DNA from: Planctomycetaceae bacterium
GTDB taxonomy: Bacteria > Planctomycetota > Planctomycetia > Pirellulales > Pirellulaceae
Reading direction: 5' to 3'
NCBI GenBank assembly: GCA_002702965.1
Contig: PADE01000181.1
Span: forward strand, 9,191-14,287
DNA: 5,097 nucleotides
Part shown: one piece after another, positions 1 through 5,097 of the stretch
Numbering within the stretch: the first letter of the stretch is position 1
Layout: every line of letters starts with the position of its first letter
Position numbers and translations under genes: made by a program
The notes under the pieces: generated by a model
Told to the model about the DNA's origin: nothing
Databases searched by the model: none
The model's input: the letters and a program-made list of their open reading frames with translations, nothing else

Positions 1-2
1 AG

Positions 3-80
3 AGGCGCCGTGGTCTGCTCCAAATCACGCGCGCACCGCTTGGCGGACTCGACGACCTGCAGAACGATCGAAAACGATGA
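3..80 (+). CDS. Possible 3' end of an upstream gene (partial, unidentified)
   Basis: The reading frame beginning at base 3 is open from the window edge and ends with a TGA at 78-80. This stop overlaps the amidase start codon at 77-79 as the four-base ATGA junction typical of translationally coupled genes. The visible 25 codons end in a polar, charged tail (LDDLQNDRKR). I do not recognise the protein. The frame beginning at base 1 is also open, to a TGA at 82-84, and its third codon positions are somewhat richer in G and C, so it is a real alternative. The amidase frame itself is open to the window edge but has no start codon before base 77. That some plus-strand gene ends here is an inference from the junction; its identity cannot be given from 78 bases. 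Confidence 0.3.
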   Translation, partial: RRRGLLQITRAPLGGLDDLQNDRKR

Positions 81-1501
81 GTGAATTCGCCGAGTACGAC
101 GACTACGACGCATTGGGTCTCGCCGACTTGATCCGGGAGGGTCACATCAGCGCAGATGAAATCGTCGAGACGGCGATCGCCCGAGTGGAACAACTGAACC
201 CAAGTCTCAACGCGGTTGTGACGCCGATGTTCGAACAGGCGAGGTCGCGCCTGCATGCTCCCCGCAAGGGTCCTTTGGGCGGTGTCCCCTTTCTGCTCAA
301 GGACTTGGGGGGAGATTATCGCGGGGTGGCGACCCGACGTGGGAGCAAGCTCTATCAGGAGGATGTTGCCGAGCGGAATGCCGAGATTGTGACGCGTTAT
401 CACCGCGCGGGATTAGTCGTGATCGGGAAAACGAACACCCCCGAGCTGGGTTTGAACGTGTCGACCGAGCCCGTGGTCGACGGCCCCGCGCGCAACCCGT
501 GGAATACCGATCATTCCACCGGTGGGTCAAGCGGTGGGAGTGCCGCGGCGGTCGCCGCCGGAATCGTCCCGGCAGCACACGCCACCGATGGGGGTGGCTC
601 GATTCGTATTCCGGCGTCATGCTGTGGCGTCTTTGGGTTAAAGCCCACTCGAGGTCGCGTCTCGCTGGGTCCCGCGGTGGGAGAAGGATGGGCCGGTATG
701 TCGACTGGCCACGCGGTTACCCGCTCGGTTCGAGACAGCGCCGCGCTGCTTGACGCGGTCGCCGGACCTGCGCCCGGTGACCCCTACTCGGCAGCGCCCC
801 CCGAGTCATCGTTTCTCGCGTCGCTGCAGCACCCCTGTGCCAAGCTTCGCATCGGCCTCTGTTTGACTCCTCCCAATCACGCGACCGTGCATCCTACCTG
901 TGTGGCCGCCGTCCGCGATGCAGCCGCACTGTGTGAACAACTCGGACATACCATCACAGAGGTTCAGCTGCCGGTCGACGGGGGCGAACTGAAGTACAAC
1001 ACGGGCGTCGTCATTCAGACCAAGATCGCAGAACTCCTCGACGCCCGGGCAGAGCAACTGTCGCGGCCTTTGAACCCAGAGGATGTCGAACGGGCCACGT
1101 GGGCGGTGTACCAACGGGGAAAAACGGTCACCGGCGTGCAGTATGCGAGCGCAGTAGAGGCCATTCACCGTATCGGCCGAAGAGTCGCGGTGTTGATGCA
1201 GTCGTACGACATGATCCTCAGTCCGGTACTAGCGGAACCACCAGCGCTGCTCGGCAGGCTCGACATGACGTCCGACGATCCGGCCGGATTTTTCGACGAC
1301 TTGGGGCGTTACTCACCATTCACGAATCTGGCCAACGTGACGGGTCAGCCCGCGATGTCAGTCCCGCTGTATTGGTCCGATGAAGGACTGCCGATCGGCG
1401 TGCAATTCAGCGGGCGGTATGGCGCTGAGGTGAGCCTCTTTCAACTAGCTCAGCAGTTGGAGCAGACGCGACCGTGGGGGCGGAAACACCGCCGTCCCTA
1501 G
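77..1501 (+). CDS. Amidase signature family hydrolase (NylA-like subgroup suspected)
   Basis: A complete 474-residue, probably cytoplasmic enzyme that hydrolyses a carboxamide bond. The amidase-signature core runs from about residue 65 to 220. It shows the three residues expected of the Ser-cisSer-Lys triad: Lys75 in FLLKDLGG, Ser151 in TGGSSGGS and the nucleophile Ser175 in TDGGGSIRIPAS. The Ser-Ser spacing of 24 matches fatty acid amide hydrolase (217/241) and peptide amidase (202/226). All three positions are close to those known for 6-aminohexanoate cyclic dimer hydrolase NylA (72/150/174), so a cyclic amide or lactam substrate is conceivable. The C-terminal GLPIGVQFSGR segment is usual for the family. 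No GatB, signal peptide or transporter is visible, so a tRNA amidotransferase subunit is unlikely. ATG at 77 is the only start codon available in this frame within the window; its ribosome site is weak, consistent with coupling to an upstream gene. It ends in TAG, 21 bases from the end of the convergent hydratase gene. Family assignment is firm, substrate unknown. Confidence 0.93.
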   Translation: MSEFAEYDDYDALGLADLIREGHISADEIVETAIARVEQLNPSLNAVVTPMFEQARSRLHAPRKGPLGGVPFLLKDLGGDYRGVATRRGSKLYQEDVAERNAEIVTRYHRAGLVVIGKTNTPELGLNVSTEPVVDGPARNPWNTDHSTGGSSGGSAAAVAAGIVPAAHATDGGGSIRIPASCCGVFGLKPTRGRVSLGPAVGEGWAGMSTGHAVTRSVRDSAALLDAVAGPAPGDPYSAAPPESSFLASLQHPCAKLRIGLCLTPPNHATVHPTCVAAVRDAAALCEQLGHTITEVQLPVDGGELKYNTGVVIQTKIAELLDARAEQLSRPLNPEDVERATWAVYQRGKTVTGVQYASAVEAIHRIGRRVAVLMQSYDMILSPVLAEPPALLGRLDMTSDDPAGFFDDLGRYSPFTNLANVTGQPAMSVPLYWSDEGLPIGVQFSGRYGAEVSLFQLAQQLEQTRPWGRKHRRP

Positions 1502-1522
1502 GCATCGTCGCGAGACATCCCC

Positions 1523-2386
1523 TTAACCCCCGATTTTGGCGGTACCTTGGTCGAGCACCACCACATCGCGTTCGAGCACCCGTGAGCGGAACACCGCCTG
1601 GCCAACGCCGTCGCGCCACATCTCGGTGCGGATCGTCTCGCCGGGAAACACCGGCGCGGAAAACCTGGCCTGCATTCCTGTGAACCTCAGCGGATCGTAG
1701 TCGCATAGCGACCGCAGGATCGCGTGTCCGGCTGTGCCGTAGGTACACAACCCGTGCAGAATCGGCCGATCGAAGCCTGCCTGCTCCGCGACATCCGGAT
1801 CGCAGTGCAGCGGATTGTAGTCTCCCGACAACCGGTATATCAGCGCCGCGTGGGGTAGCGTCGGCAAGTCACAGACCTCGTCCGGATCGCGCACTTCGGG
1901 AATCACCTTGACGCGCGACGGACCCCGCGCGCCCCCGAATCCACCATCGCCCCGCGCGAAGGTGGTGCTCGTCGCGGTGGCGAGTTTGTCACCCGATCGC
2001 TGCTCGACAATCTCCCGTTCTTGGAGGATCAGCGCGCCGACCCGCTGGCCTTTGTCGAAGACGTCGGTGACGCGCGTCTTGCCGGTAATCCTTGCCGAGC
2101 TCGGTAGCGGTTTATGGATCTTGAACCCCATCTCGCCATGGACGACCCGAACATAGTCGACACCCGTGTCAGGCGCCGCGAGCCACATGCCAGGCGCACC
2201 CAGCACACAGCACATCGTGGGAAGTACCTGCAATCCTTTCTCGTACACGAAGGGCAATTCCAATCGGTTGACCGGGTCGATACCAAACCCGAGGCCGAGC
2301 GCGTAGAGCATCACGTCGCGCTCGGTGTAAGTCTGCTGGCAATCGGGAATGTCGTACTCCATTAACTTGTCGTAATCGATTGGCAT
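1523..2386 (-). CDS. MaoC family (R)-specific enoyl-CoA hydratase (hydratase 2, double hotdog)
   Basis: A 287-residue protein expected to hydrate trans-2-enoyl-CoA to (3R)-hydroxyacyl-CoA. The length suits a two-domain hydratase 2, as in the hydratase part of peroxisomal MFE-2 and mycobacterial HtdY. The N-terminal hotdog (about 1-145) includes the family segment around 46-72 and an HGEMGFKIHKPL stretch at 83-94. The C-terminal hotdog (about 155-287) carries the hydratase-2 motif YRLSGDYNPLHCDP at 184-197, with Asp189 and His194 as the catalytic pair; the five-residue spacing equals Asp510/His515 of human MFE-2. HGL follows at 211-213, as usual. I chose ATG at 2386 because the N-terminus then reads MPIDYDKLM, typical of the family. 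A TTG seven codons upstream (2407) is in frame but less likely. The preceding AACGGGG is only a weak ribosome site. The dehydrogenase gene lies upstream on the same strand, 189 bases away, and would oxidise this enzyme's product. It ends in TAA. Confidence 0.93.
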   Translation of the reverse strand: MPIDYDKLMEYDIPDCQQTYTERDVMLYALGLGFGIDPVNRLELPFVYEKGLQVLPTMCCVLGAPGMWLAAPDTGVDYVRVVHGEMGFKIHKPLPSSARITGKTRVTDVFDKGQRVGALILQEREIVEQRSGDKLATATSTTFARGDGGFGGARGPSRVKVIPEVRDPDEVCDLPTLPHAALIYRLSGDYNPLHCDPDVAEQAGFDRPILHGLCTYGTAGHAILRSLCDYDPLRFTGMQARFSAPVFPGETIRTEMWRDGVGQAVFRSRVLERDVVVLDQGTAKIGG

Positions 2387-2398
2387 CCGCGACCCCGT

Positions 2399-2427
2399 TT
2401 TATACAAACTCGTAGGGTAGTGAGACG
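2399..2427 (-). promoter_or_regulatory. Possible weak promoter elements before the hydratase gene
   Basis: The minus strand just upstream of the hydratase ATG is the only AT-rich stretch in this gap. It contains TATAAA (2404 down to 2399), whose position 12 bases before the ATG would give a nearly leaderless transcript. No convincing -35 box stands at the right distance from it. An alternative is TTGCGA followed, after 17 bases, by TACGAG, matching sigma-70 consensus at only 4 and 3 of 6 positions. I see an AT-rich promoter-like stretch; that it initiates transcription is a guess. If it does, the hydratase can be transcribed apart from the dehydrogenase. Confidence 0.2.
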
Positions 2428-2519
2428 TTTATCGCAAACGGCCGGCTGGTGGGCCACTCGCGGAGGTGCTCCCTGCGCTACGCGCCCCGCCAGTCTGCCT
2501 GCCCAGCCACCGTAGCCGC

Positions 2520-2547
2520 CAGGGGCCGTCCGAGGACGGCCCGCCTG
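2520..2547 (-). repeat. Strong hairpin in the dehydrogenase-hydratase gap
   Basis: A perfect nine-base inverted repeat, GGGCCGTCC (2523-2531) and GGACGGCCC (2534-2542), separated by two bases. In RNA it would fold as an eight-pair stem with a four-base loop. The stem can alternatively be extended outward through CAGG (2520-2523) pairing with CCTG (2544-2547), leaving a two-base bulge, to about 12 pairs. It lies some 30 bases beyond the dehydrogenase stop and about 135 before the hydratase ATG. No T-run follows it on either strand, so it is not a canonical intrinsic terminator. A 3'-end stabilising structure, a partial terminator or an extragenic palindromic element are possible. The surrounding 2440-2570 is GC-rich, and I see no gene in it. 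Confidence 0.5.
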
Positions 2548-2575
2548 CGTTTGCCCGCACCCCGGATGCGGCTTG

Positions 2576-3487
2576 TCAGATTGGATCCCAGGAGAATACG
2601 TCAATCGATCGCTCGAGCGGCGTAAAGCCGGGCTTCATCGACGGGATTGCGTGTTCCGCGATCGTCTCGGATGTCCATCCCTCGCTGCGATGTACCGAGC
2701 GCACCGGACGCGGGTGGCCGAACAAAAATATCTCGTTCAACCGCACCCCGAAAACTTGACCCGTGACGTCTTCAGCAGCATCGCTACACAGATACGCCGC
2801 CAGCGGCGCAATCTTCTCGGGCGTCATCCGCTTCATCTTCTCGACCCGCGCCTCTTCGTCCGGATTACTGGTGGGAATCGTACCGATCAGCCTACTCCAG
2901 GCAAAAGGCGCGATGCAGTTGGAACGAACGCCGAACCGTGAGAGGTCGAGCGCGATGCACTTGGAGAGTGCGAAAATACCCAACTTGGCGGCACCGTAAT
3001 TGACCTGCCCGAAGTTACCGACGATACCCGAGGTGGACGTCATATGAACGTACGACCCGGACGTTTGGGCCCGAAAATGCGGGGCCGCGGCACGGGCCAC
3101 ATTAAAGCAGCCCTTGAGGTGCACGTTGATCACCGCGTCCCACTCCTGCTCGCTCATTTTGTGGAAGATTCGATCGCGCAGGATACCGGCGTTGTTCACC
3201 ACGGCATCGATCTGTCCGTAGGTATCGAGCGCCTGTTGGACCATGCCGTGCGCCGCATCCCAGTCCGCAACCGAGTCGGTGTTCAATACCGCCTCGCCCC
3301 CCCGGGACCTGATCGCGTCGACCACCTCTTGACCGGGACCCACATCGTGGCCACCACCACCGGCATCGCCACCCAAGTCGTTGACCACCACTTTGGCGCC
3401 CTGCTCGGCCAGTAGCAGCGCAACGCCGCGGCCGATCCCCCGGCCAGCACCGGTGACGAGCGCCACCTTTTCTTGCAACGAACCCAT
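2576..3487 (-). CDS. SDR family dehydrogenase, HSD17B4/MFE-2-type (3R)-hydroxyacyl-CoA dehydrogenase
   Basis: A 303-residue short-chain dehydrogenase expected to oxidise (3R)-hydroxyacyl-CoA to 3-ketoacyl-CoA. The Rossmann fold shows TGAGRGIG at 12-19 (TGxxxGxG), NDLGG at 36-40 with Asp37 at the end of beta-2, which favours NAD+ over NADP+, and NNAG at 98-101. The catalytic set is Asn121, Ser151, Tyr164 and Lys168 (YGAAK). VVVNDLGG and the roughly 55-residue tail after the core, containing NEIFLF and SVHRSEGW and ending in DVFSWDPI, separate it from ordinary 250-residue SDRs and match the MFE-2 dehydrogenase-like group. ATG at 3487 is chosen because MGSLQEKVALVTG begins the fold directly. The frame stays open to an ATG at 3601, but those 38 extra residues resemble nothing in the family. 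A GGGG 9 bases before the ATG is a weak ribosome site. It lies between the racemase and hydratase genes on the same strand and likely acts with both. A steroid 17-beta or other secondary alcohol substrate is possible. Confidence 0.92.
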   Translation of the reverse strand: MGSLQEKVALVTGAGRGIGRGVALLLAEQGAKVVVNDLGGDAGGGGHDVGPGQEVVDAIRSRGGEAVLNTDSVADWDAAHGMVQQALDTYGQIDAVVNNAGILRDRIFHKMSEQEWDAVINVHLKGCFNVARAAAPHFRAQTSGSYVHMTSTSGIVGNFGQVNYGAAKLGIFALSKCIALDLSRFGVRSNCIAPFAWSRLIGTIPTSNPDEEARVEKMKRMTPEKIAPLAAYLCSDAAEDVTGQVFGVRLNEIFLFGHPRPVRSVHRSEGWTSETIAEHAIPSMKPGFTPLERSIDVFSWDPI

Positions 3488-3525
3488 CGATTGGTACCCC
3501 ACTGTTTGCCATACGGCTTTGATTG

Positions 3526-3557
3526 GCCTGCCGCTCGGACCCAGGCGAGCGGCCTGG
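3526..3557 (-). promoter_or_regulatory. Palindrome with alternative hairpins upstream of the dehydrogenase
   Basis: A perfect eight-base inverted repeat, GCCGCTCG (3530-3537) and CGAGCGGC (3546-3553), has an eight-base centre. The same bases can form two competing hairpins: GCCTG (3526-3530) with CAGGC (3542-3546), and CCAGGC (3541-3546) with GCCTGG (3552-3557). It ends about 40 bases upstream of the dehydrogenase ATG, where an operator or a leader-RNA structure would be plausible. The 8-8-8 dyad has the size of a repressor operator of the TetR type, but no regulator gene is in view and I could not find convincing -35/-10 boxes around it. The pairings are visible in the sequence; the role is inferred. 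Confidence 0.35.
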
Positions 3558-3699
3558 ATGCGCGGCACAACGTACGCCACCTGTTGGCCGTTTCCGATCA
3601 TTCATTGCGATGACGCAGCACCACCGCCATGCTCAACCGACCGTTCCGGGTCACGCGATTGGCCGTCGTCGGGAGCAGCGCGCGTCGGTCTACCGCAAC

Positions 3700-3956
3700 C
3701 GATCTCGGTCGGCGCGGCACGCTCGATTCGCCCTGCCGGGCCCCATCTGTTGCACAGCGCAGCCTGGTGATACCGCGGCCTCGCCATCCGCTGCCATTCC
3801 GGGGCCGGCCTCTACGCCGCAAGTCGCAATGGGCCTGTTGTACTGGAGGAGGCAGCCCATGGCAAATGCCCGCACCGTGTAGCGATCCTGTCGACACGGC
3901 GGCGGTTCGACCCCTGTTCCCATCGACCTGAATCGATAAGAGACGATCTCGGTCGG
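3700..3956. repeat. Pair of 13-base direct repeats
   Basis: CGATCTCGGTCGG occurs at 3700-3712 and again at 3944-3956 in the same orientation. In the first copy, with two more bases, it contains a short dyad ACCGA-TC-TCGGT (3698-3709); the second copy keeps the dyad only imperfectly. Such a match is unlikely but not impossible by chance in a gap of this size. The copies could be binding sites of one regulator or the footprint of an old duplication. Nothing resembling a transposase or terminal inverted repeats accompanies them. Confidence 0.3.
3845..3882 (+). other. Strong ribosome site with a seven-codon frame
   Basis: GGAGGAGG at 3845-3852 stands six bases before an ATG at 3859, the best Shine-Dalgarno arrangement in the window. 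The frame it opens reads MANARTV and stops with TAG at 3880-3882. This could be a leader peptide, the surviving start of a decayed plus-strand gene, or coincidence in GC-rich DNA. Bases after the stop do not continue into a recognisable protein in any of the three frames, and the next genes on this side lie on the opposite strand. I would not annotate it as a functional gene on this evidence alone. Confidence 0.18.
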
Positions 3957-3971
3957 ACCCGTGGATGTCGG

Positions 3972-4997
3972 CTACGGCGGCTCGGACTCGCGTTGCTGCG
4001 CTGTTCCAATCACACGCGAATCCATCAACTTTTGAATCTCCGCTCGATCGAAACCCCAGTCGGCCAGCGCGTCTTCGGTCTGGGCGCCCGGCGCCGCCGG
4101 GGGGCCCATGATCTGTGCTGATGTGCGGCTGAACCGGGGCGCTGCGTTCGGCTGCACCACACCATCACGTTTCACGAAGGTCTGCCGCTCTCGATTATGC
4201 GGATGCTCCGCGGCCTCGTCCATATCGAGCACCGGCGCGAAACAGCAGTCGGTCCCCTCCAACAGCTCGCACCACTGATCACGGGTTTTTGTCTTGATGA
4301 CTTCAGCCAATCGCGCCTTCAGCTGCGGGCCCTGATCGCGGTCGACCCGCTGCGGCAACGTCTCCGGGGAGATACCCGTGTGTTCCAGTAACTGCGCATA
4401 GAATTTCGGTTCGATGGGGGCCAGCGCGACGTACTTTCCGTCACTGGTTTCGTAAACCTCGTAATAGTGCGCCCCGCTGTCCAGAATGTTCTCGCCGCGT
4501 CGATCGTTCGTGATCCCTGCGGCCCGCAGCCCGTAGGCGGACGTCATCAGCGACGCCGCCCCGTCGATCATCGCGCTATCGACGGTTTGGCCTCTTCCGG
4601 ATCGTTGGGCTTCGAGCATCGCCGCCACCACACCCAGCGCCAAATAGAGTGCCCCACCACCGAAGTCACCGACCAAATTCAACGGTGGTGTCGGAGCGTG
4701 ACCGCGGCGACCAATGCTGTGTAGCGCTCCCGTCAGCGCGATGTAGTTGAGATCATGTCCCGCGGCCTGCGCCAAAGGCCCCTCCTGCCCCCAGCCCGTC
4801 ACGCGCCCATAGACCAGCCGCGGATTTCGTGCGGCGCAATCTGCGGGCCCCAGCCCGAGTCGTTCGGTGACGCCAGGCCGGAAGCCTTCGATCAATGCGT
4901 CCGCCTGTTCGATAAGTCGCAGCACCAAGCGAGGTCCTTCGGCGTTCTTGAGATCGACCGCCACCGACCGTCGGCTGCGACGCAGCAGATTGAACAC
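3972..4997 (-). CDS. CaiB/BaiF family III CoA transferase, alpha-methylacyl-CoA racemase type, N-terminally truncated
   Basis: This 341-codon frame encodes most of an AMACR-type enzyme, which interconverts (2R)- and (2S)-2-methylacyl-CoA by proton exchange at the alpha carbon. Family landmarks are RRSVAVDLK at 9-17, EGFRPGV at 37-43, GRVTGWGQ at 64-71, GHDLNYIALTGALHSIG at 80-96 and NLVGDFGGG at 107-115. His81 and Asp111 have the 30-residue spacing of the catalytic His126/Asp156 of Mycobacterium tuberculosis MCR. IEPKFYAQLL further on is also typical of racemases rather than transferases such as formyl-CoA transferase. Against MCR about 45 N-terminal residues are missing. The GTG at 4997 is merely the first start codon after an in-frame TAG (5001-5003) and has a poor ribosome site. 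A product begun there would lack the first beta-alpha-beta unit of the CoA-binding Rossmann fold and is probably inactive. The C-terminus is complete and ends in TAG. It lies upstream of the dehydrogenase and hydratase genes on the same strand. Confidence 0.85.
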   Translation of the reverse strand: MFNLLRRSRRSVAVDLKNAEGPRLVLRLIEQADALIEGFRPGVTERLGLGPADCAARNPRLVYGRVTGWGQEGPLAQAAGHDLNYIALTGALHSIGRRGHAPTPPLNLVGDFGGGALYLALGVVAAMLEAQRSGRGQTVDSAMIDGAASLMTSAYGLRAAGITNDRRGENILDSGAHYYEVYETSDGKYVALAPIEPKFYAQLLEHTGISPETLPQRVDRDQGPQLKARLAEVIKTKTRDQWCELLEGTDCCFAPVLDMDEAAEHPHNRERQTFVKRDGVVQPNAAPRFSRTSAQIMGPPAAPGAQTEDALADWGFDRAEIQKLMDSRVIGTAQQRESEPP

Positions 4998-5000
4998 GGA

Positions 5001-5096
5001 CTACACTCGCGCCCCGGTACCGAGGCCGGCAGCCTCAACGCGGTCGATCGTTAACACGTCGGCACCGAGTTCGGCCAACAACATCCCGCACATCGG
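5001..5096 (-). pseudogene. N-terminal part of the racemase gene cut off by an in-frame TAG
   Basis: Reading the racemase frame upstream of 4997 gives, back to the window edge, 31 residues that look like the N-terminal region of the family: PMCGMLLAELGADVLTIDR followed by a Gly/Ala-rich linker. The first block is the usual helix and second beta strand of the CoA-binding fold (compare the family pattern AMLLADLGADVxRIDR). The frame is the same on both sides, so no frameshift is needed; one TAG at 5001-5003 alone separates the two parts. From the comparison with MCR about 11 to 12 residues plus the true start should lie beyond base 5097. A single substitution from a sense codon such as CAG, GAG or TGG would explain it. 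Whether it is a real mutation or a base-call error cannot be told here. Confidence 0.75.
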
Positions 5097-5097
5097 A

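Larger units (their letters stand above)
3488..3971. other. 484-base gap with no recognisable gene
   Basis: Between the end of the racemase gene and the dehydrogenase start both strands carry several overlapping open frames, none of which I recognise. They are rich in Arg, Pro, Ala and Ser, as shadow frames in GC-rich DNA usually are, and no domain motif stands out. The most protein-like is a 77-codon minus-strand frame, 3690-3923, starting 49 bases after the racemase stop, but I find no support for it beyond being open. The gap contains a palindrome near the dehydrogenase (3526-3557), a 13-base direct repeat (3700 and 3944) and a good plus-strand ribosome site followed by a seven-codon frame (3845-3882). 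No canonical intrinsic terminator was seen after the racemase gene. It may be a regulatory region, the remains of a lost gene, or both. Confidence 0.55.

Noticed and set aside
806..1168. Long minus-strand frame inside the amidase gene, and similar antisense frames under the other genes
   Set aside because: They lie wholly opposite strongly recognised genes and show no domain motif; they are by-products of codon bias.
3488..3601. N-terminal extension of the dehydrogenase to an in-frame ATG at 3601
   Set aside because: The 38 added residues have no family-like sequence and lie before a fold that begins properly at the ATG at 3487; the stretch also contains the palindrome, which suits a non-coding leader better.
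3523..3882. Plus-strand frame of 119 codons opposite the dehydrogenase leader and gap
   Set aside because: Arg/Pro/Ala/Ser-rich, without hydrophobic core pattern or motif; reads as a shadow frame. Its last codons are the seven-codon frame listed separately.
3899..3920. tRNA T-arm-like GGTTCGACCCC
   Set aside because: The bases flanking the TTCGACC loop do not form a five-pair T stem and no anticodon arm or acceptor stem surrounds it.
3690..3923. 77-codon minus-strand frame between racemase and dehydrogenase
   Set aside because: It has no recognisable motif, no good ribosome site and a composition expected of a chance frame in GC-rich DNA. Kept only as a mention in the gap entry.
5001..5003. 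TAG as a recoded (read-through) codon
   Set aside because: The amidase and the racemase itself appear to use TAG as their natural stops, and no read-through context or structure is visible.

Overview
The window is GC-rich (roughly 60 % by eye), densely coding bacterial DNA. It carries four recognisable catabolic genes and no mobile element, RNA gene or CRISPR array that I can support. The protein families are common in Pseudomonadota and Actinomycetota that degrade steroids, branched fatty acids or xenobiotics. The wording of the hydratase and the long C-terminal tail of the dehydrogenase look slightly more proteobacterial to me, but I cannot place the organism with confidence.

Layout, left to right. 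The first 80 bases probably hold the last codons of an unidentified plus-strand gene whose stop overlaps the next start as ATGA. A complete amidase-signature enzyme lies at 77-1501 (+). It faces three minus-strand genes: a double-hotdog MaoC/hydratase-2 enoyl-CoA hydratase (1523-2386), a short-chain dehydrogenase of the HSD17B4/MFE-2 type (2576-3487), and an alpha-methylacyl-CoA racemase-type family III CoA transferase (body 3972-4997). Read in the direction of transcription the order is racemase, dehydrogenase, hydratase. A 189-base gap with a strong hairpin separates dehydrogenase and hydratase. A 484-base gap without a recognisable gene separates racemase and dehydrogenase.

Function. The three minus-strand products fit successive steps in beta-oxidation of 2-methyl-branched acyl-CoAs, such as steroid, bile-acid or isoprenoid side chains. 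The racemase sets the configuration at the methyl-bearing carbon, hydratase 2 makes the (3R)-hydroxyacyl-CoA, and the MFE-2-type dehydrogenase oxidises it. Together they correspond to human AMACR plus the two catalytic domains of peroxisomal multifunctional enzyme 2, here encoded as separate proteins. The role of the convergent amidase in this pathway is not evident.

The main anomaly is in the racemase gene. Its reading frame continues upstream of the GTG at 4997 with clear family-like N-terminal sequence up to the window edge, but an in-frame TAG at 5001-5003 interrupts it. The gene is therefore a nonsense-mutated pseudogene, a gene translated only as an N-terminally truncated product, or a sequencing error.
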